A stretch of DNA of 64,000 nt. Origin: Paenibacillus lutimineralis (GTDB lineage Bacteria; Bacillota; Bacilli; Paenibacillales; Paenibacillaceae). A program made the translations under genes and the position numbers. Position 1 is the first letter of the stretch. The number at the start of each line of letters is the position of its first letter. Location: positions 1,587,501-1,651,500 of the forward strand of contig NZ_CP034346.1 of NCBI RefSeq assembly GCF_003991425.1, written 5' to 3'. Below, in pieces: positions 37,501 through 46,192 of the stretch. Below the pieces are notes generated by a model that worked only from the letters and a program-made list of their open reading frames with translations, made no database searches and was not told where the DNA came from.

Positions 37501-40500
37501 GAACTGTACCGCCGCTGGGACAAAGACCCGGGAAGCGGACAGCCAATCGGGCTCGGCGCTTTGAAGACAAACATAGGGCATTTGGAGCCTGCCTCAGGTA
37601 TCGCTGGCTTCATTAAGACTCTGCTTGCTCTTGAGAAGAAGAAATTGCCAGGAAATGTACATTTCAAAGAGCTGAACCCGTACATACAGCTTGAAGGAAC
37701 CCCTTTTTATGTGCTGGACACTACAAGAGAGTGGGTGGCTACGCGCGATGAGTCCGGCGAAGCCCAACCCCGCTGTGCTGGCGTTAGCTCGTTTGGCTTC
37801 GGGGGAGCTAACGCTCACGCCGTGATTCAGGAGTATTTGCCGAGACGATCTGTTCCGCTATCAGGTACGGTTCAGGAACCCAAGCTGTTTGTCCTCTCCG
37901 CGAAGAATGAAGGGCGTTTGCGCGAATACGCGTTCCAATTACTTGATTATCTGGGTAAAAGTAAACCAGATCTATGCCGACTTGCCTATACTCTACAAAT
38001 GGGGCGGGAGGATATGGAGGAGAGGTTGGCTGCGGCTGCTTCCGACGTGGAGGAATTGCGGCTGAAGCTGACAGCTTACTGTGAAGGGCGGCAAGCAGAC
38101 GGACTTTATACGGGAAGCGTCAAGCAGCGCCGGGCCGGGAATATCGAGACTGTTGTAAACGCAAGCGAGGTTCGTAAAGCGTTGTCTTTGAACGACATCC
38201 CCGCACTAGCGAAGGCGTGGATGGCTGGGCAGAGGATCAACTGGGAGGAGCTTTATTCTGGGCGCCCGCTCAGGATAGCCGGCCTGCCAACATATCCTTT
38301 TGCAGAAACTCGCTATTGGATGCCGCAGAAGGAAAAGCCGTTTTTTGAAACTGCGGCAGACAGTGGCAGAAGCTCCGTCCCTTGTTTGCAGGTACTGATT
38401 GGCCGCAACGTTTCTACGCTGTACGAACAGGCCTTTGAAACGGATTTTCATGGCAGCGAGTTTTATCTTGCAGATCATGGGCATGTGCTACCTGGCGTGG
38501 TTTACCTTGAAATGCTACGGGCTGCCGGTGAGATGGCTGATCCTGGGCGCCAAGTATGTGTGATCCGCAATGTGATCTGGTCGAATCCGGTCATCGTTGA
38601 AGCGAAGGTGCGCACTGTAAGAACGGTGTTGCAGGCCGGTCCCCAGGGCATTGATTTCCGTATTTGCTCGAAACAGGACGGCCAGATAGCCAGCCATGCG
38701 CAGGGCAGGCTGGAGATGGGAAGCACGCTCGCTGGGGCCACGGAGAAGCTGGATATCGGGGCGTTGATAGCAAGATACCGCGGCGGAGAAAGTGACGCAC
38801 GAGCGTATTATGAGCTAATAGGACGTCTCGGTGCTGAGCTTGGCGAACGATTCCAAGGTATTCAGGCGTTGCATTGCGGCTCCGAAGAGGCGATAACGAA
38901 GCTTGCGGTTCTTGCTAGTCTGAATCCGACGCTTGGACAGTTCGGGCTGCATCCGACACTGACCGATGGTGGACTGCAATCGGCCGTGGCTTTTGCTTAC
39001 AAGACCGGACGGATCGATCAGAATGTGCTGTATGTGCCTTTTGTATTGGGCCAACTTGAGATCTTCGATGTTTCTGCTAAGCCCGCATATGCCCATGTGA
39101 AACCTTCCGAGGCCAAGGGGCTTAAATTTGATATTTCCTACCTTGGCGCGGGGGGAGAGGTGCTGGCAAGAATGAAGGAACTGACGATCCGGCCGTTTCA
39201 GGCAAGCGTGGTTCAATCTGCGCTGGAGTCCGAATCCGATGTGCCGAAAGAACTTGTCTATTTCATGCCGAAATGGGTGCCGTCTCCAATCAACTCGCCG
39301 GCGCTTGACCAAGGGGAGGATAGCCGCCTTGTGTTGGTCAACGTCTCCGGTGGCGAATTCGCTGCACTGGGTACCTTTGATTCAGGCGCGCCCGTCCACA
39401 TCGAATGGGGGCAGAAGTACCAGAAGCTGGAGGCCGGACGTTTTCAGATCAACCCGAACGCTGATGACGCCTTCAATAAATGGGGCTCTGAATGCAGCAT
39501 TACCGGAGAGACCCGTCTGCGTATCGTTTACATACTGAGACAACCTGGGGAAGAGACGCTGAAGGAGAGAATCCGTCGGGAAATTTATCCGTTGTTCCAG
39601 CTGTGCAAGTGGCTTGTGTCCTGGCGGTTCAAGCATGAGGTCCGGATCTGCTGCATTTATCAAGGAGGACAGGCAATCTCGGAATACAATGCATTAGCCG
39701 GGTTCTTCCACTCGCTTGTTCTGGAGCAGCCGAAGCTGCTGGGTAGCGTTATTCATTGCAAAGGTATCGCGGATTTAGACCGTTTGCTGATGGAGGAATT
39801 GGCAGGTACCGGGGCGCATGAAGTGAAATACGAGGACGGCAGACGTTATGCACGTCAGTTAGTTCCGGCCGAGCCTACGCTCAAACCAGAGCAGAAGCTC
39901 ATCCAGCGCGGCGCATATTTAATTGTCGGCGGCATGGGCGGTCTGGGCTATATTTTTGCCAAATATTTAGCGGCCTTCTTCCAGGCCCGGCTTGTTCTCT
40001 GCGGAAGAAGCACCCACTGCGACGGGGAGAAGCTGGACGAACTAAGGGGGCTTGGCGCCGAGGCGATGTACATTCCCATGGACTTGGCGGACCCGGCATC
40101 CGTAGATGGGGCAGTACGGACAGCAAAAGCTGCGTATTCTGGACTGAACGGTGTCTTCCACTGCGCAGGCGTCGTCCGGGATTCATTATGGGCCAAGAAA
40201 GATATGGCCGAAGTTGAAATGGTGCTGAATTCCAAAGTGTACGGGACAGCACATTTGTACGAGACGTTGTCTAGGGAGGAGTTGGAGCTGTTTGTACCGT
40301 TTTCCTCCTCCACTTCGCTGATCGGAAACATCGGGCAGGGAGACTACGCTTATGCGAACAGCTTCCTTGATCATTATGTCGCCAGCATGAATGAACAACT
40401 TGGCAGATCCGATACGGTGCTCAATTGGTCGGTCTGGCAAAATGGCGGTATGCAAATAGATGCGGCCACACGCGAGTTGCTGTGGAACAAGTTCGGCATG

Positions 40501-43500
40501 CGCCCACTGACCGATGAGGAGGGGATTGCCGCCTTTGAGCAGAGCCTCGCGCTTGGTGAGCAGCAGATTCTAGTGGCTGCAGGCGACCGGGCTAAGCTGA
40601 TCTATGCCTTTACCCGCCCTGTCCTCAAGGAGAGCGTCCGTCTTAAGGCGCATCCGGTTACGGCCGCTGCGGCGGGAAGGGATTTGATCTCACGGTTGGC
40701 CGATGAACTGATCGGCATTATGGCCGATATTCTGAAGAGCGACCGCGGTGAAATTGCAACTGATTCGGATCTGTCAGAGCTGGGGTTCGACTCGATTTCC
40801 TTCACGGAGCTGTCTAATGCGATCAACCGCGCTTTTAGCGTAGATATAACACCGACCCTGTTCTTTGAACAATCTTCTCCGCTTACGATAGCGGAGGCCG
40901 TCTATGGGGAGTACGGCGTTGTTATTGATCGGTACTTTGAAGCTGAAGAAGCTTTGCCGACACAGACGGCTAATGCCGAGGCACCTTTTGTGGCGAAGCA
41001 TTGGCAGAAGGTGCTGGCGGACAATTCGCAGAATGCGTTCCGGACGATGCTGCCAACGTTGGTCAATGAAGCGGTATCCGAATTAGTCCACTCCGATCGG
41101 GGCGGGAACGGAAGCTTGTTGGAGCTTACTTCTTCCCGTCCGGCTTCAGCCAGAGAGCCTATCGCGATTATTGGCATGAGCGGCATGATGCCAGGCGCGG
41201 ACAATCTAGAGCAATTCTGGGAGAATCTCGAGGCTAAGCGGGATATGGTTACGGATATCCCCGCGGATCGCTGGAGCTGGCAGGACCGTTATGGCGATCC
41301 TCGCACCGAGACAGGCAGAACGGATGTGAAATCCGGTGCGTTTTTAAATGAAATCGACACCTTTGATCCTTTGTTTTTTGGCATTTCGCCTATGGAAGCG
41401 GAGAAGATGGATCCGCAGGAAAGGCATATGCTCCAAATTGTGTGGCACACACTGGAGAATGCAGGCTATAAAGCGGACGCGCTAGCGGGTACGCGTACCT
41501 CGGTTTTCATTGGTGTCTCCAATGGGGATTACCAGGAGCTGCTGCTCAAGGATGAAATCGCCACAACGCTGACCCGCACGATGCTGACCAACAGGATATC
41601 CTATTTCTTCAATTGGAGCGGGCCTAGCGAACCCGTGGATACGGCTTGCTCCAGCTCACTCGTAGCGATACATCGGGCAGCGGAGTCCATTTGGCATGAT
41701 GAATGTACATATGCGGTGGCGGGTGGCATCAATTTGATCTCCAGTCCCAATCTATTCATTGCGGGTAGCAGCCTTGGCATGCTGAGCAAAGATGGCAAAT
41801 GCAAAACGTTCGATAAATCTGCCGACGGGTATGTACGGGGCGAAGGAGCCGGGGCACTTCTGCTTAAGCCGCTATCGGCGGCCATCCGCGACAAGGATTA
41901 CATTCATGGTGTCATTCGCGGAACGGCGGTCAACCACGGTGGCAAATCCAATTCGATTACGTCGCCCAATGCCAAATCCCAGGCGGATGTGATTGTTCAA
42001 GCCCATGCGCGAGCTGGGGTTGATCCGGCCACTATTACGTATATTGAAACCCACGGCACGGGGACTAGCCTTGGCGACCCCATTGAGGTGGACGGTTTGA
42101 AGAAAGCTTTTAAAACGCTGTTCCGCGCATGGGACAAACCGGATTCAGAGCTGCCGCAATGTGTGCTAGGTTCGGTCAAGACGAATATCGGCCATTTGGA
42201 ATCCGCGGCTGGCATGTCTAGCATCTTCAAGGTGCTGTTGTCCATGAAGCACAAAAAAATTCCGGGCAACCTGTATTTCAATGAGTTGAACCCTTACATC
42301 AAGCTGGAGGGAACCGGACTGAGAATCGCCGAAGAAACCGTTGCCTGGAAAGCGCTAAGCGACGAACACGGAAGTGAAATTCCGCGTAGGTCGGGTATCA
42401 GCTCCTTTGGCGTGGGGGGGAGCAATGCGCACATCATCATTGAGGAGTACCGGAATGATCCTTTTGTTCTCCCTACATCGAACCGGAGTAAGTCACTTAT
42501 CATTTTGTCGGCAAAAAGCCATAGCAGCCTGCTGGAGAATAGTCGCAGATTGCAGGCGTTTGCAGCCCGAAGTCTGAGCCGTTCCATAACGGCATCTGAG
42601 GCGGCAGCCGATTTGGAAGCTGCGTTGCGGCAGGAAACTGCCTCCCTTTTTGGAAATATGATGGGAATTGAACCTGAAAATATCGATCCCTATGTCGCAC
42701 TGGAAGAATACGGCCTCGATGCGGTCAAAAATGTGCAGTTGCTGGAGGCACTGAAAGAAAAATATCATCTGGAATTCAAGGATTCCCTGTACGGATTCTC
42801 TTCTTTAAACAGTTTGGTTATGTTTCTCCTTCAGCATGACCCTGAAGGAATTGCCGAATTTTATGCTGGAATGCCAAGCCATGGAGCAGAGCAGACCCAC
42901 GTTGACGCTTTTCCGGTAACGCTGGAGCAGATTGCTTACGGTTTACAGACCGGACGCTCCGAATTTGCAGAGCGCGCTGCCTTTGTTGTTGATAGCCTCG
43001 TAGGGCTGCATGTCCTACTGGAAGCCTATATCAGTGGAAATCGGGATATGCCGGGCATTTACGAGGGGAGAAGCAATGCACGATCGGCGCTTGGCAAATT
43101 GTTCGACGGGGAAGAAAGCCGTCTGTTTATGAACGAACTGATGCAAGCGGGCAAGCTGGACAAAATTGCTCAGCTCTGGGTTCAGGGGGTTTCTGTTGAT
43201 TGGTCGGCCTGGTACTCGAAAGACGTACACAAGACGCCGCTTCCAGAATACGCATTCGACAGGGAGCGCTATTGGCTTCCAGGACCAGACCGGCCACCAG
43301 GAAATGCGGTCCGGAAGGAACATTCTGAATCACCGCTGTACAATGAAGCATCTCAGCACGCCCCGGAAGGAGGGGCGTTCCAAGCCGCTGTAGACCATGA
43401 CTCACAAGAAGGTCGGGTGTCACTGAATGATGAGCAAATTCTGATGTGGCTGACCAAGGTGCAAAAAGGGGAAATCAGCGCTGAAAATCTAAATCTGTTG

Positions 43501-43521
43501 GTGGGGGATCTTTTGGAATGA
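34540..43521 (+). CDS. Trans-AT PKS: KR-ACP-KS-DH(degenerate)-KR-ACP-KS-(LINKS-like)
   Basis: A 2993-aa protein that opens with a KR structural subdomain and no docking helices. KR1 236-424 (Tyr in GDYAVAN), ACP1 514-591 (Ser549), KS1 661-1101 (Cys832, DTACSSSL), DH 1281-1561, KR2 1787-1971 (Tyr in GDYAYAN), ACP2 2047-2131 (Ser2085), KS2 2206-2637 (Cys2370, DTACSSSL), an ACP-like insertion lacking Ser at 2684-2781, the rest of the KS linker, and docking-like helices 2960-2993. The DH motif is shortened to DHGHVLPG, about five residues missing from HxxxGxxxxPG, although HPTLTDGGLQ is intact; dehydration here is doubtful. KS2 feeds an ACP in the next protein without reductive domains. I prefer ATG 34540 (AGGTGG 8 nt upstream) over GTG 34528. 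It overlaps the next gene by 4 nt. Confidence 0.92.
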   Translation: MSLGKADGHKEIIYFQEQWADSAPAPQNEAAARPLGVLLLVVESDTPESWRTVDALTSDFTVVSVHLGASYLREGERCYKVNRNLESDYAAMLAEVITSFPKIDSVVMLWDQELPAGRNTDGALSSVFYLIKAFHALKLRLNNRWLSLSTSGGERLDVEALGALGKSLERVYPRLRFTHAEVPGDGSKVADILRGELLQDSYAFSHEVRYEQGIRKEKQLREVVLSRECILLKPGGVYIISGGAGSLGMILAGHLARTYKARLMLLGRSTQDSALEAKLDTLRAMGAQAEYLACDVSDPLQAQQAVQQAKRCFGDIHGVVHAAGKASSKLIFQKQAHEFSGILQPKIGGVLALDEATKAEALDFFIVFSSTSSLIGDFGQGDYAVANRYLDRFCERRDRRVDQGQRSGRSISIQWPLWKTGGMHLDSGAEQLYLQASGIGQLEAEQGIVCFEAVMAGGFPQTAVIYGERAKLELQLMLAKPTEHSQVKGGATELDKHGQQRSIESGLSRVILVEERVRRDVLRLAAEVLQTQTSKLDMDENMGDFGFDSISLKEYADALCELYGIELSPAVFFAKTTLKELANFLLDEDFSEEVAAYYAAEEGPEQAFIESPAEEGVAEKSSFTEQPEPSPPSQTPALQPLSQKYPERKKTGMVPTSVQTTRDVAVVGISFKLPGADTAEELWGLLDRRENHVREVPDDRWDWKAYYSPDAQEDNKTNSRWGGFISGHDHFDAKFFQISPREAELMDPQQRLFIQAVWRAVEDSGYKMSELSGKRVGVFAGVQFSDYQQLLSANMEKVHAQSSIGNATALLSNRVSYLFNFNGPSESIDTACSSSLVALHRAVKSIQQGESELALAGGVSLMLDPNTYVGAGVMGVFSPDGQCKTFDRSANGYVKGEGVGVVVLKPLEKAVGDGDYIYGVVKGTAVNHGGRAHSLTAPNSDAQAELLLEAYTEAGVDPATVSYIETHGTGTELGDPVEVGGLKKAFSELYRRWDKDPGSGQPIGLGALKTNIGHLEPASGIAGFIKTLLALEKKKLPGNVHFKELNPYIQLEGTPFYVLDTTREWVATRDESGEAQPRCAGVSSFGFGGANAHAVIQEYLPRRSVPLSGTVQEPKLFVLSAKNEGRLREYAFQLLDYLGKSKPDLCRLAYTLQMGREDMEERLAAAASDVEELRLKLTAYCEGRQADGLYTGSVKQRRAGNIETVVNASEVRKALSLNDIPALAKAWMAGQRINWEELYSGRPLRIAGLPTYPFAETRYWMPQKEKPFFETAADSGRSSVPCLQVLIGRNVSTLYEQAFETDFHGSEFYLADHGHVLPGVVYLEMLRAAGEMADPGRQVCVIRNVIWSNPVIVEAKVRTVRTVLQAGPQGIDFRICSKQDGQIASHAQGRLEMGSTLAGATEKLDIGALIARYRGGESDARAYYELIGRLGAELGERFQGIQALHCGSEEAITKLAVLASLNPTLGQFGLHPTLTDGGLQSAVAFAYKTGRIDQNVLYVPFVLGQLEIFDVSAKPAYAHVKPSEAKGLKFDISYLGAGGEVLARMKELTIRPFQASVVQSALESESDVPKELVYFMPKWVPSPINSPALDQGEDSRLVLVNVSGGEFAALGTFDSGAPVHIEWGQKYQKLEAGRFQINPNADDAFNKWGSECSITGETRLRIVYILRQPGEETLKERIRREIYPLFQLCKWLVSWRFKHEVRICCIYQGGQAISEYNALAGFFHSLVLEQPKLLGSVIHCKGIADLDRLLMEELAGTGAHEVKYEDGRRYARQLVPAEPTLKPEQKLIQRGAYLIVGGMGGLGYIFAKYLAAFFQARLVLCGRSTHCDGEKLDELRGLGAEAMYIPMDLADPASVDGAVRTAKAAYSGLNGVFHCAGVVRDSLWAKKDMAEVEMVLNSKVYGTAHLYETLSREELELFVPFSSSTSLIGNIGQGDYAYANSFLDHYVASMNEQLGRSDTVLNWSVWQNGGMQIDAATRELLWNKFGMRPLTDEEGIAAFEQSLALGEQQILVAAGDRAKLIYAFTRPVLKESVRLKAHPVTAAAAGRDLISRLADELIGIMADILKSDRGEIATDSDLSELGFDSISFTELSNAINRAFSVDITPTLFFEQSSPLTIAEAVYGEYGVVIDRYFEAEEALPTQTANAEAPFVAKHWQKVLADNSQNAFRTMLPTLVNEAVSELVHSDRGGNGSLLELTSSRPASAREPIAIIGMSGMMPGADNLEQFWENLEAKRDMVTDIPADRWSWQDRYGDPRTETGRTDVKSGAFLNEIDTFDPLFFGISPMEAEKMDPQERHMLQIVWHTLENAGYKADALAGTRTSVFIGVSNGDYQELLLKDEIATTLTRTMLTNRISYFFNWSGPSEPVDTACSSSLVAIHRAAESIWHDECTYAVAGGINLISSPNLFIAGSSLGMLSKDGKCKTFDKSADGYVRGEGAGALLLKPLSAAIRDKDYIHGVIRGTAVNHGGKSNSITSPNAKSQADVIVQAHARAGVDPATITYIETHGTGTSLGDPIEVDGLKKAFKTLFRAWDKPDSELPQCVLGSVKTNIGHLESAAGMSSIFKVLLSMKHKKIPGNLYFNELNPYIKLEGTGLRIAEETVAWKALSDEHGSEIPRRSGISSFGVGGSNAHIIIEEYRNDPFVLPTSNRSKSLIILSAKSHSSLLENSRRLQAFAARSLSRSITASEAAADLEAALRQETASLFGNMMGIEPENIDPYVALEEYGLDAVKNVQLLEALKEKYHLEFKDSLYGFSSLNSLVMFLLQHDPEGIAEFYAGMPSHGAEQTHVDAFPVTLEQIAYGLQTGRSEFAERAAFVVDSLVGLHVLLEAYISGNRDMPGIYEGRSNARSALGKLFDGEESRLFMNELMQAGKLDKIAQLWVQGVSVDWSAWYSKDVHKTPLPEYAFDRERYWLPGPDRPPGNAVRKEHSESPLYNEASQHAPEGGAFQAAVDHDSQEGRVSLNDEQILMWLTKVQKGEISAENLNLLVGDLLE
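42595..42870 (+). other. ACP-like insertion with Ser to Ala (third LINKS-like element)
   Basis: Located in the flanking linker of the last KS in the 34540-43521 protein, at the same point as the two earlier insertions. It is the most ACP-like of the three (PYVALEEYGLDAVKNVQLLEAL), with Ala2728 replacing the phosphopantetheine serine of the usual GLDSV. Downstream the linker resumes with IAYGLQTGRSEF. Confidence 0.68.
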
Positions 43522-46142
43522 GCAGCTATTCAAGAATGCAATTGTTACAGATGGTCGAGAACGGACAGCTATCGCCGGAAGAGGCGTTGTCCTTGATCCG
43601 AGGAAATCAGCGGATGAGTCCAGATAACACGCAGGAGGATCCGCCAGACGCGGCTCCATCCGGCCTTGCTGGGCAAATCCGCCAGATCCTGGTTGAAGGC
43701 GTGGCAACCCTGTTGAAAGTGCCTGCCGCCAAGATTGACCTTGATACGGGTTGGAGCAGCTTCGGCTTTGACTCTATCAGCTTTACGGGCTTTCAAAGTT
43801 ATTTGGCTGAAAAGCTGAAAGTAGACCTCTCTATGAACGTCTTTTTAGAATATGGAACCATTAATGAACTGGGTGAGCATCTATTGGAGCAAACACCTTC
43901 CCTGCCTGCTGCAACTGCTGATCTTGCTCCTGCTTACGCGCACGAGGCTGCAGGAACTGCGGAATCCCCGCGAGTGGTTGGATCGCAAGTGGCTTACAGT
44001 GCGGGAAATGTAAGGCAGACGGCACTGGATAAGTCTATGTGGCAGAAGACGGATTCCTCGGAGAAGGCAGACACCGTTCCAGTCCGCGGCCCTGAAGTCG
44101 GGCAGAATCACCTGCGGCTGATCAGCAGCTCGGATCAATTTTTTACTCGGTTCTGGCAAGAGCTAGGTAGCCAAAAAGCATTCACAGGCAGCTACCGATC
44201 CTATTCGCTGGAGGAACTGGAGGAGGATCGGCACAAGTACATCCAACTGCTGGTGGGAACATCATCCGGAAAAAGCATGGAGGTTGTCGTCTCGGGCAAA
44301 GGCAGCCCGCTTGTTCTTGTAGGCGGGGTAGGCATGGCTTCGCCGATGGTTCTAAAGCAGTTTGAGCATTTCTCGCAAAAGCATAAAGTGATTTGTATTC
44401 ATAATCCAGGCTGCGGCCTGAGCGAGGACATTGAGGATTATACGCTAGAGGGCAGAGCTAGGATTATCGCGGAGGTGCTGGACGGCCTTGGGGTGAAAGA
44501 GCCGGTTGATTTTATCGGCTTCTCGTGGGGGGGACTTCTGGGGCAAACTTTCAGCGTAATGTATCCGAAGCGTATATCCCGTCTCGTACTGGTCAGTTCT
44601 ATCTATGAAATCGTCAATGAAAATCCGAAGATGAATGCTGATGAGGCGATGAGGCTGGATCTGGAGGCCGTGCCGGGCGGAGAGGATTATTCAGAGCTGA
44701 TGGAATGCGGCAAAAGTATCGATCAGCGGATTTTTACTAAATACATGGAATATTATCTGCCTGGAAACCAAAAGAGCTATTCGACGATGAACATCCTCAG
44801 GCAAATTCAAGCTCCTGTACTGATTGTCTTCGGAAGAAACGATACCATTATCAACACCCGGCAATCAAAAGTGATGGGAGCCACTATTCCGGGCGCCGCT
44901 ATGCTGGAACTGGAGGACGCGGCCCACTTTTTGTTTATGACGCATCACAAGCAGCTGAACCTCGCGGTAGAGGACTTCCTAGTGGGGAACACAAAGCCCC
45001 ATTTCTTCAGCTTGAAGGAATGTCGGGCGCAGATGCTCGAATTCGAGCGGTGCCGCTTGGCGGAGCTTCAGATTGCTGGGCTTGAAGAATACGACGGGCT
45101 CGAGGAGCGTCTCAACAACCTGTGCACTAGCTACGCGTTCCGTTTCTTGAAGGATTCAGGCATAGATGTAAGCGCGGGTGCCATCCATGACCGGAACGAA
45201 TGGGCGATGCGTCTGCGATTGCCAGCGGCCTATACCCGCCTGCTGGACTGCATGATCGACATGCTGGCCGAGGACAGGATCGTAAAGCTGATGGACAGCC
45301 GAGTGAAATTTGTTGCGGACGAGTCTACGGTGCCGGATCCAAAGGTACTGTACGAGGCGTGCCTGGAGAGCTATCCCGAGTTCAAGGGCATGCTTTCCTT
45401 CCTCGATTATTGCGTTGGAAAATACCAGGATGCACTTACCGGCAAGATTCCTCCGGTCAGTGTGCTTTTTCCGAAAGGAAGCTCGGATGCGTTGGAGCAG
45501 AGCAACCGGGATACGGTGGAGCATGGCAGGGAGCGGGTATATGCCGGGGTCGTACATGATACGCTCTCGCTGCTCATTGACGCAGGGGAAGGAGCGGAGA
45601 TCAATATACTTGAGGTCGGCGGTGGTACCGGCCTGCTGACCCGTCAGCTGCTGCCGCTTGCGGCGCGCGCTAACGTCAACTATTGGTTCACCGACATCGG
45701 GGAATATTTTATAGGCAAAGCCAGACAGAATCCCGAATTTGCTTCTCTGAACTTCAAGACATTCGATATCACTAAAGATCCAGAGGCCCAAGGATTTACA
45801 TCTGGCAGCTTCGACGCTGTGCTTGGCCTGAATGTGGTGCATGCCACTAAGGATATCCAAGGCACGGTGGATAATCTGAAGCCTCTTTTGGCTCCGGGAG
45901 GAATCATGATGCTGATTGAGGCCTGTAAACGGCAGCGCTGGGTGGATATGGTCTGGGGGCTGGCTGAGGGCTGGTGGGTCTTTGAAGATCTGCATCTGCG
46001 CCAGAAATCGCCAATTATCGATCCGTACGCTTGGGAGAAAGTGCTTGCTGCTTCCGACTTCAGGGAGTTTCATGTGTTTCCCGAAAAAGATAACCAGCGT
46101 TTTACTGCGGATTGTGTAATTGCCGCTGCCCAATACCGATAA
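43518..46142 (+). CDS. Terminal PKS protein: docking-ACP-alpha/beta hydrolase (TE-like)-methyltransferase
   Basis: An 874-aa protein starting with docking helices (QMVENGQLSPEEALSLI) that match the preceding C-terminus. ACP 51-126 carries Ser86 in GFDSI. Residues about 225-490 are an alpha/beta hydrolase with nucleophile elbow GFSWGG (Ser336), a probable acid in FGRNDT and a His in DAAHF; this is the only thioesterase-like domain at the end of the line. Residues about 500-870 are a class I SAM methyltransferase: motif I LEVGGGTGLL near 695, and GLAEGWWVFED near 815, a motif type seen in PKS methyltransferases. The hydrolase-methyltransferase order is unusual, since a TE is normally last. C- versus O-methylation cannot be decided from sequence. 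No gene follows for 141 nt, so this ends the assembly-line transcription unit. It overlaps the upstream gene as ATGA. Confidence 0.88.
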   Translation: MSSYSRMQLLQMVENGQLSPEEALSLIRGNQRMSPDNTQEDPPDAAPSGLAGQIRQILVEGVATLLKVPAAKIDLDTGWSSFGFDSISFTGFQSYLAEKLKVDLSMNVFLEYGTINELGEHLLEQTPSLPAATADLAPAYAHEAAGTAESPRVVGSQVAYSAGNVRQTALDKSMWQKTDSSEKADTVPVRGPEVGQNHLRLISSSDQFFTRFWQELGSQKAFTGSYRSYSLEELEEDRHKYIQLLVGTSSGKSMEVVVSGKGSPLVLVGGVGMASPMVLKQFEHFSQKHKVICIHNPGCGLSEDIEDYTLEGRARIIAEVLDGLGVKEPVDFIGFSWGGLLGQTFSVMYPKRISRLVLVSSIYEIVNENPKMNADEAMRLDLEAVPGGEDYSELMECGKSIDQRIFTKYMEYYLPGNQKSYSTMNILRQIQAPVLIVFGRNDTIINTRQSKVMGATIPGAAMLELEDAAHFLFMTHHKQLNLAVEDFLVGNTKPHFFSLKECRAQMLEFERCRLAELQIAGLEEYDGLEERLNNLCTSYAFRFLKDSGIDVSAGAIHDRNEWAMRLRLPAAYTRLLDCMIDMLAEDRIVKLMDSRVKFVADESTVPDPKVLYEACLESYPEFKGMLSFLDYCVGKYQDALTGKIPPVSVLFPKGSSDALEQSNRDTVEHGRERVYAGVVHDTLSLLIDAGEGAEINILEVGGGTGLLTRQLLPLAARANVNYWFTDIGEYFIGKARQNPEFASLNFKTFDITKDPEAQGFTSGSFDAVLGLNVVHATKDIQGTVDNLKPLLAPGGIMMLIEACKRQRWVDMVWGLAEGWWVFEDLHLRQKSPIIDPYAWEKVLAASDFREFHVFPEKDNQRFTADCVIAAAQYR

Positions 46143-46192
46143 ATATTCAATAAATTGAAACAAAATTTAACAATATACAGTACAAACATTCA

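Noticed and set aside
45156..46163. A 335-codon open frame on the minus strand opposite the methyltransferase
   Set aside because: It is a shadow of a well-supported methyltransferase domain with clear motifs on the + strand; its translation resembles no family and has no ribosome binding site that I can see.
46143..46192. A Rho-independent terminator after the last PKS gene
   Set aside because: The region is AT-rich, but I found no GC-rich hairpin followed by a T-run; read-through from the PKS operon remains possible.
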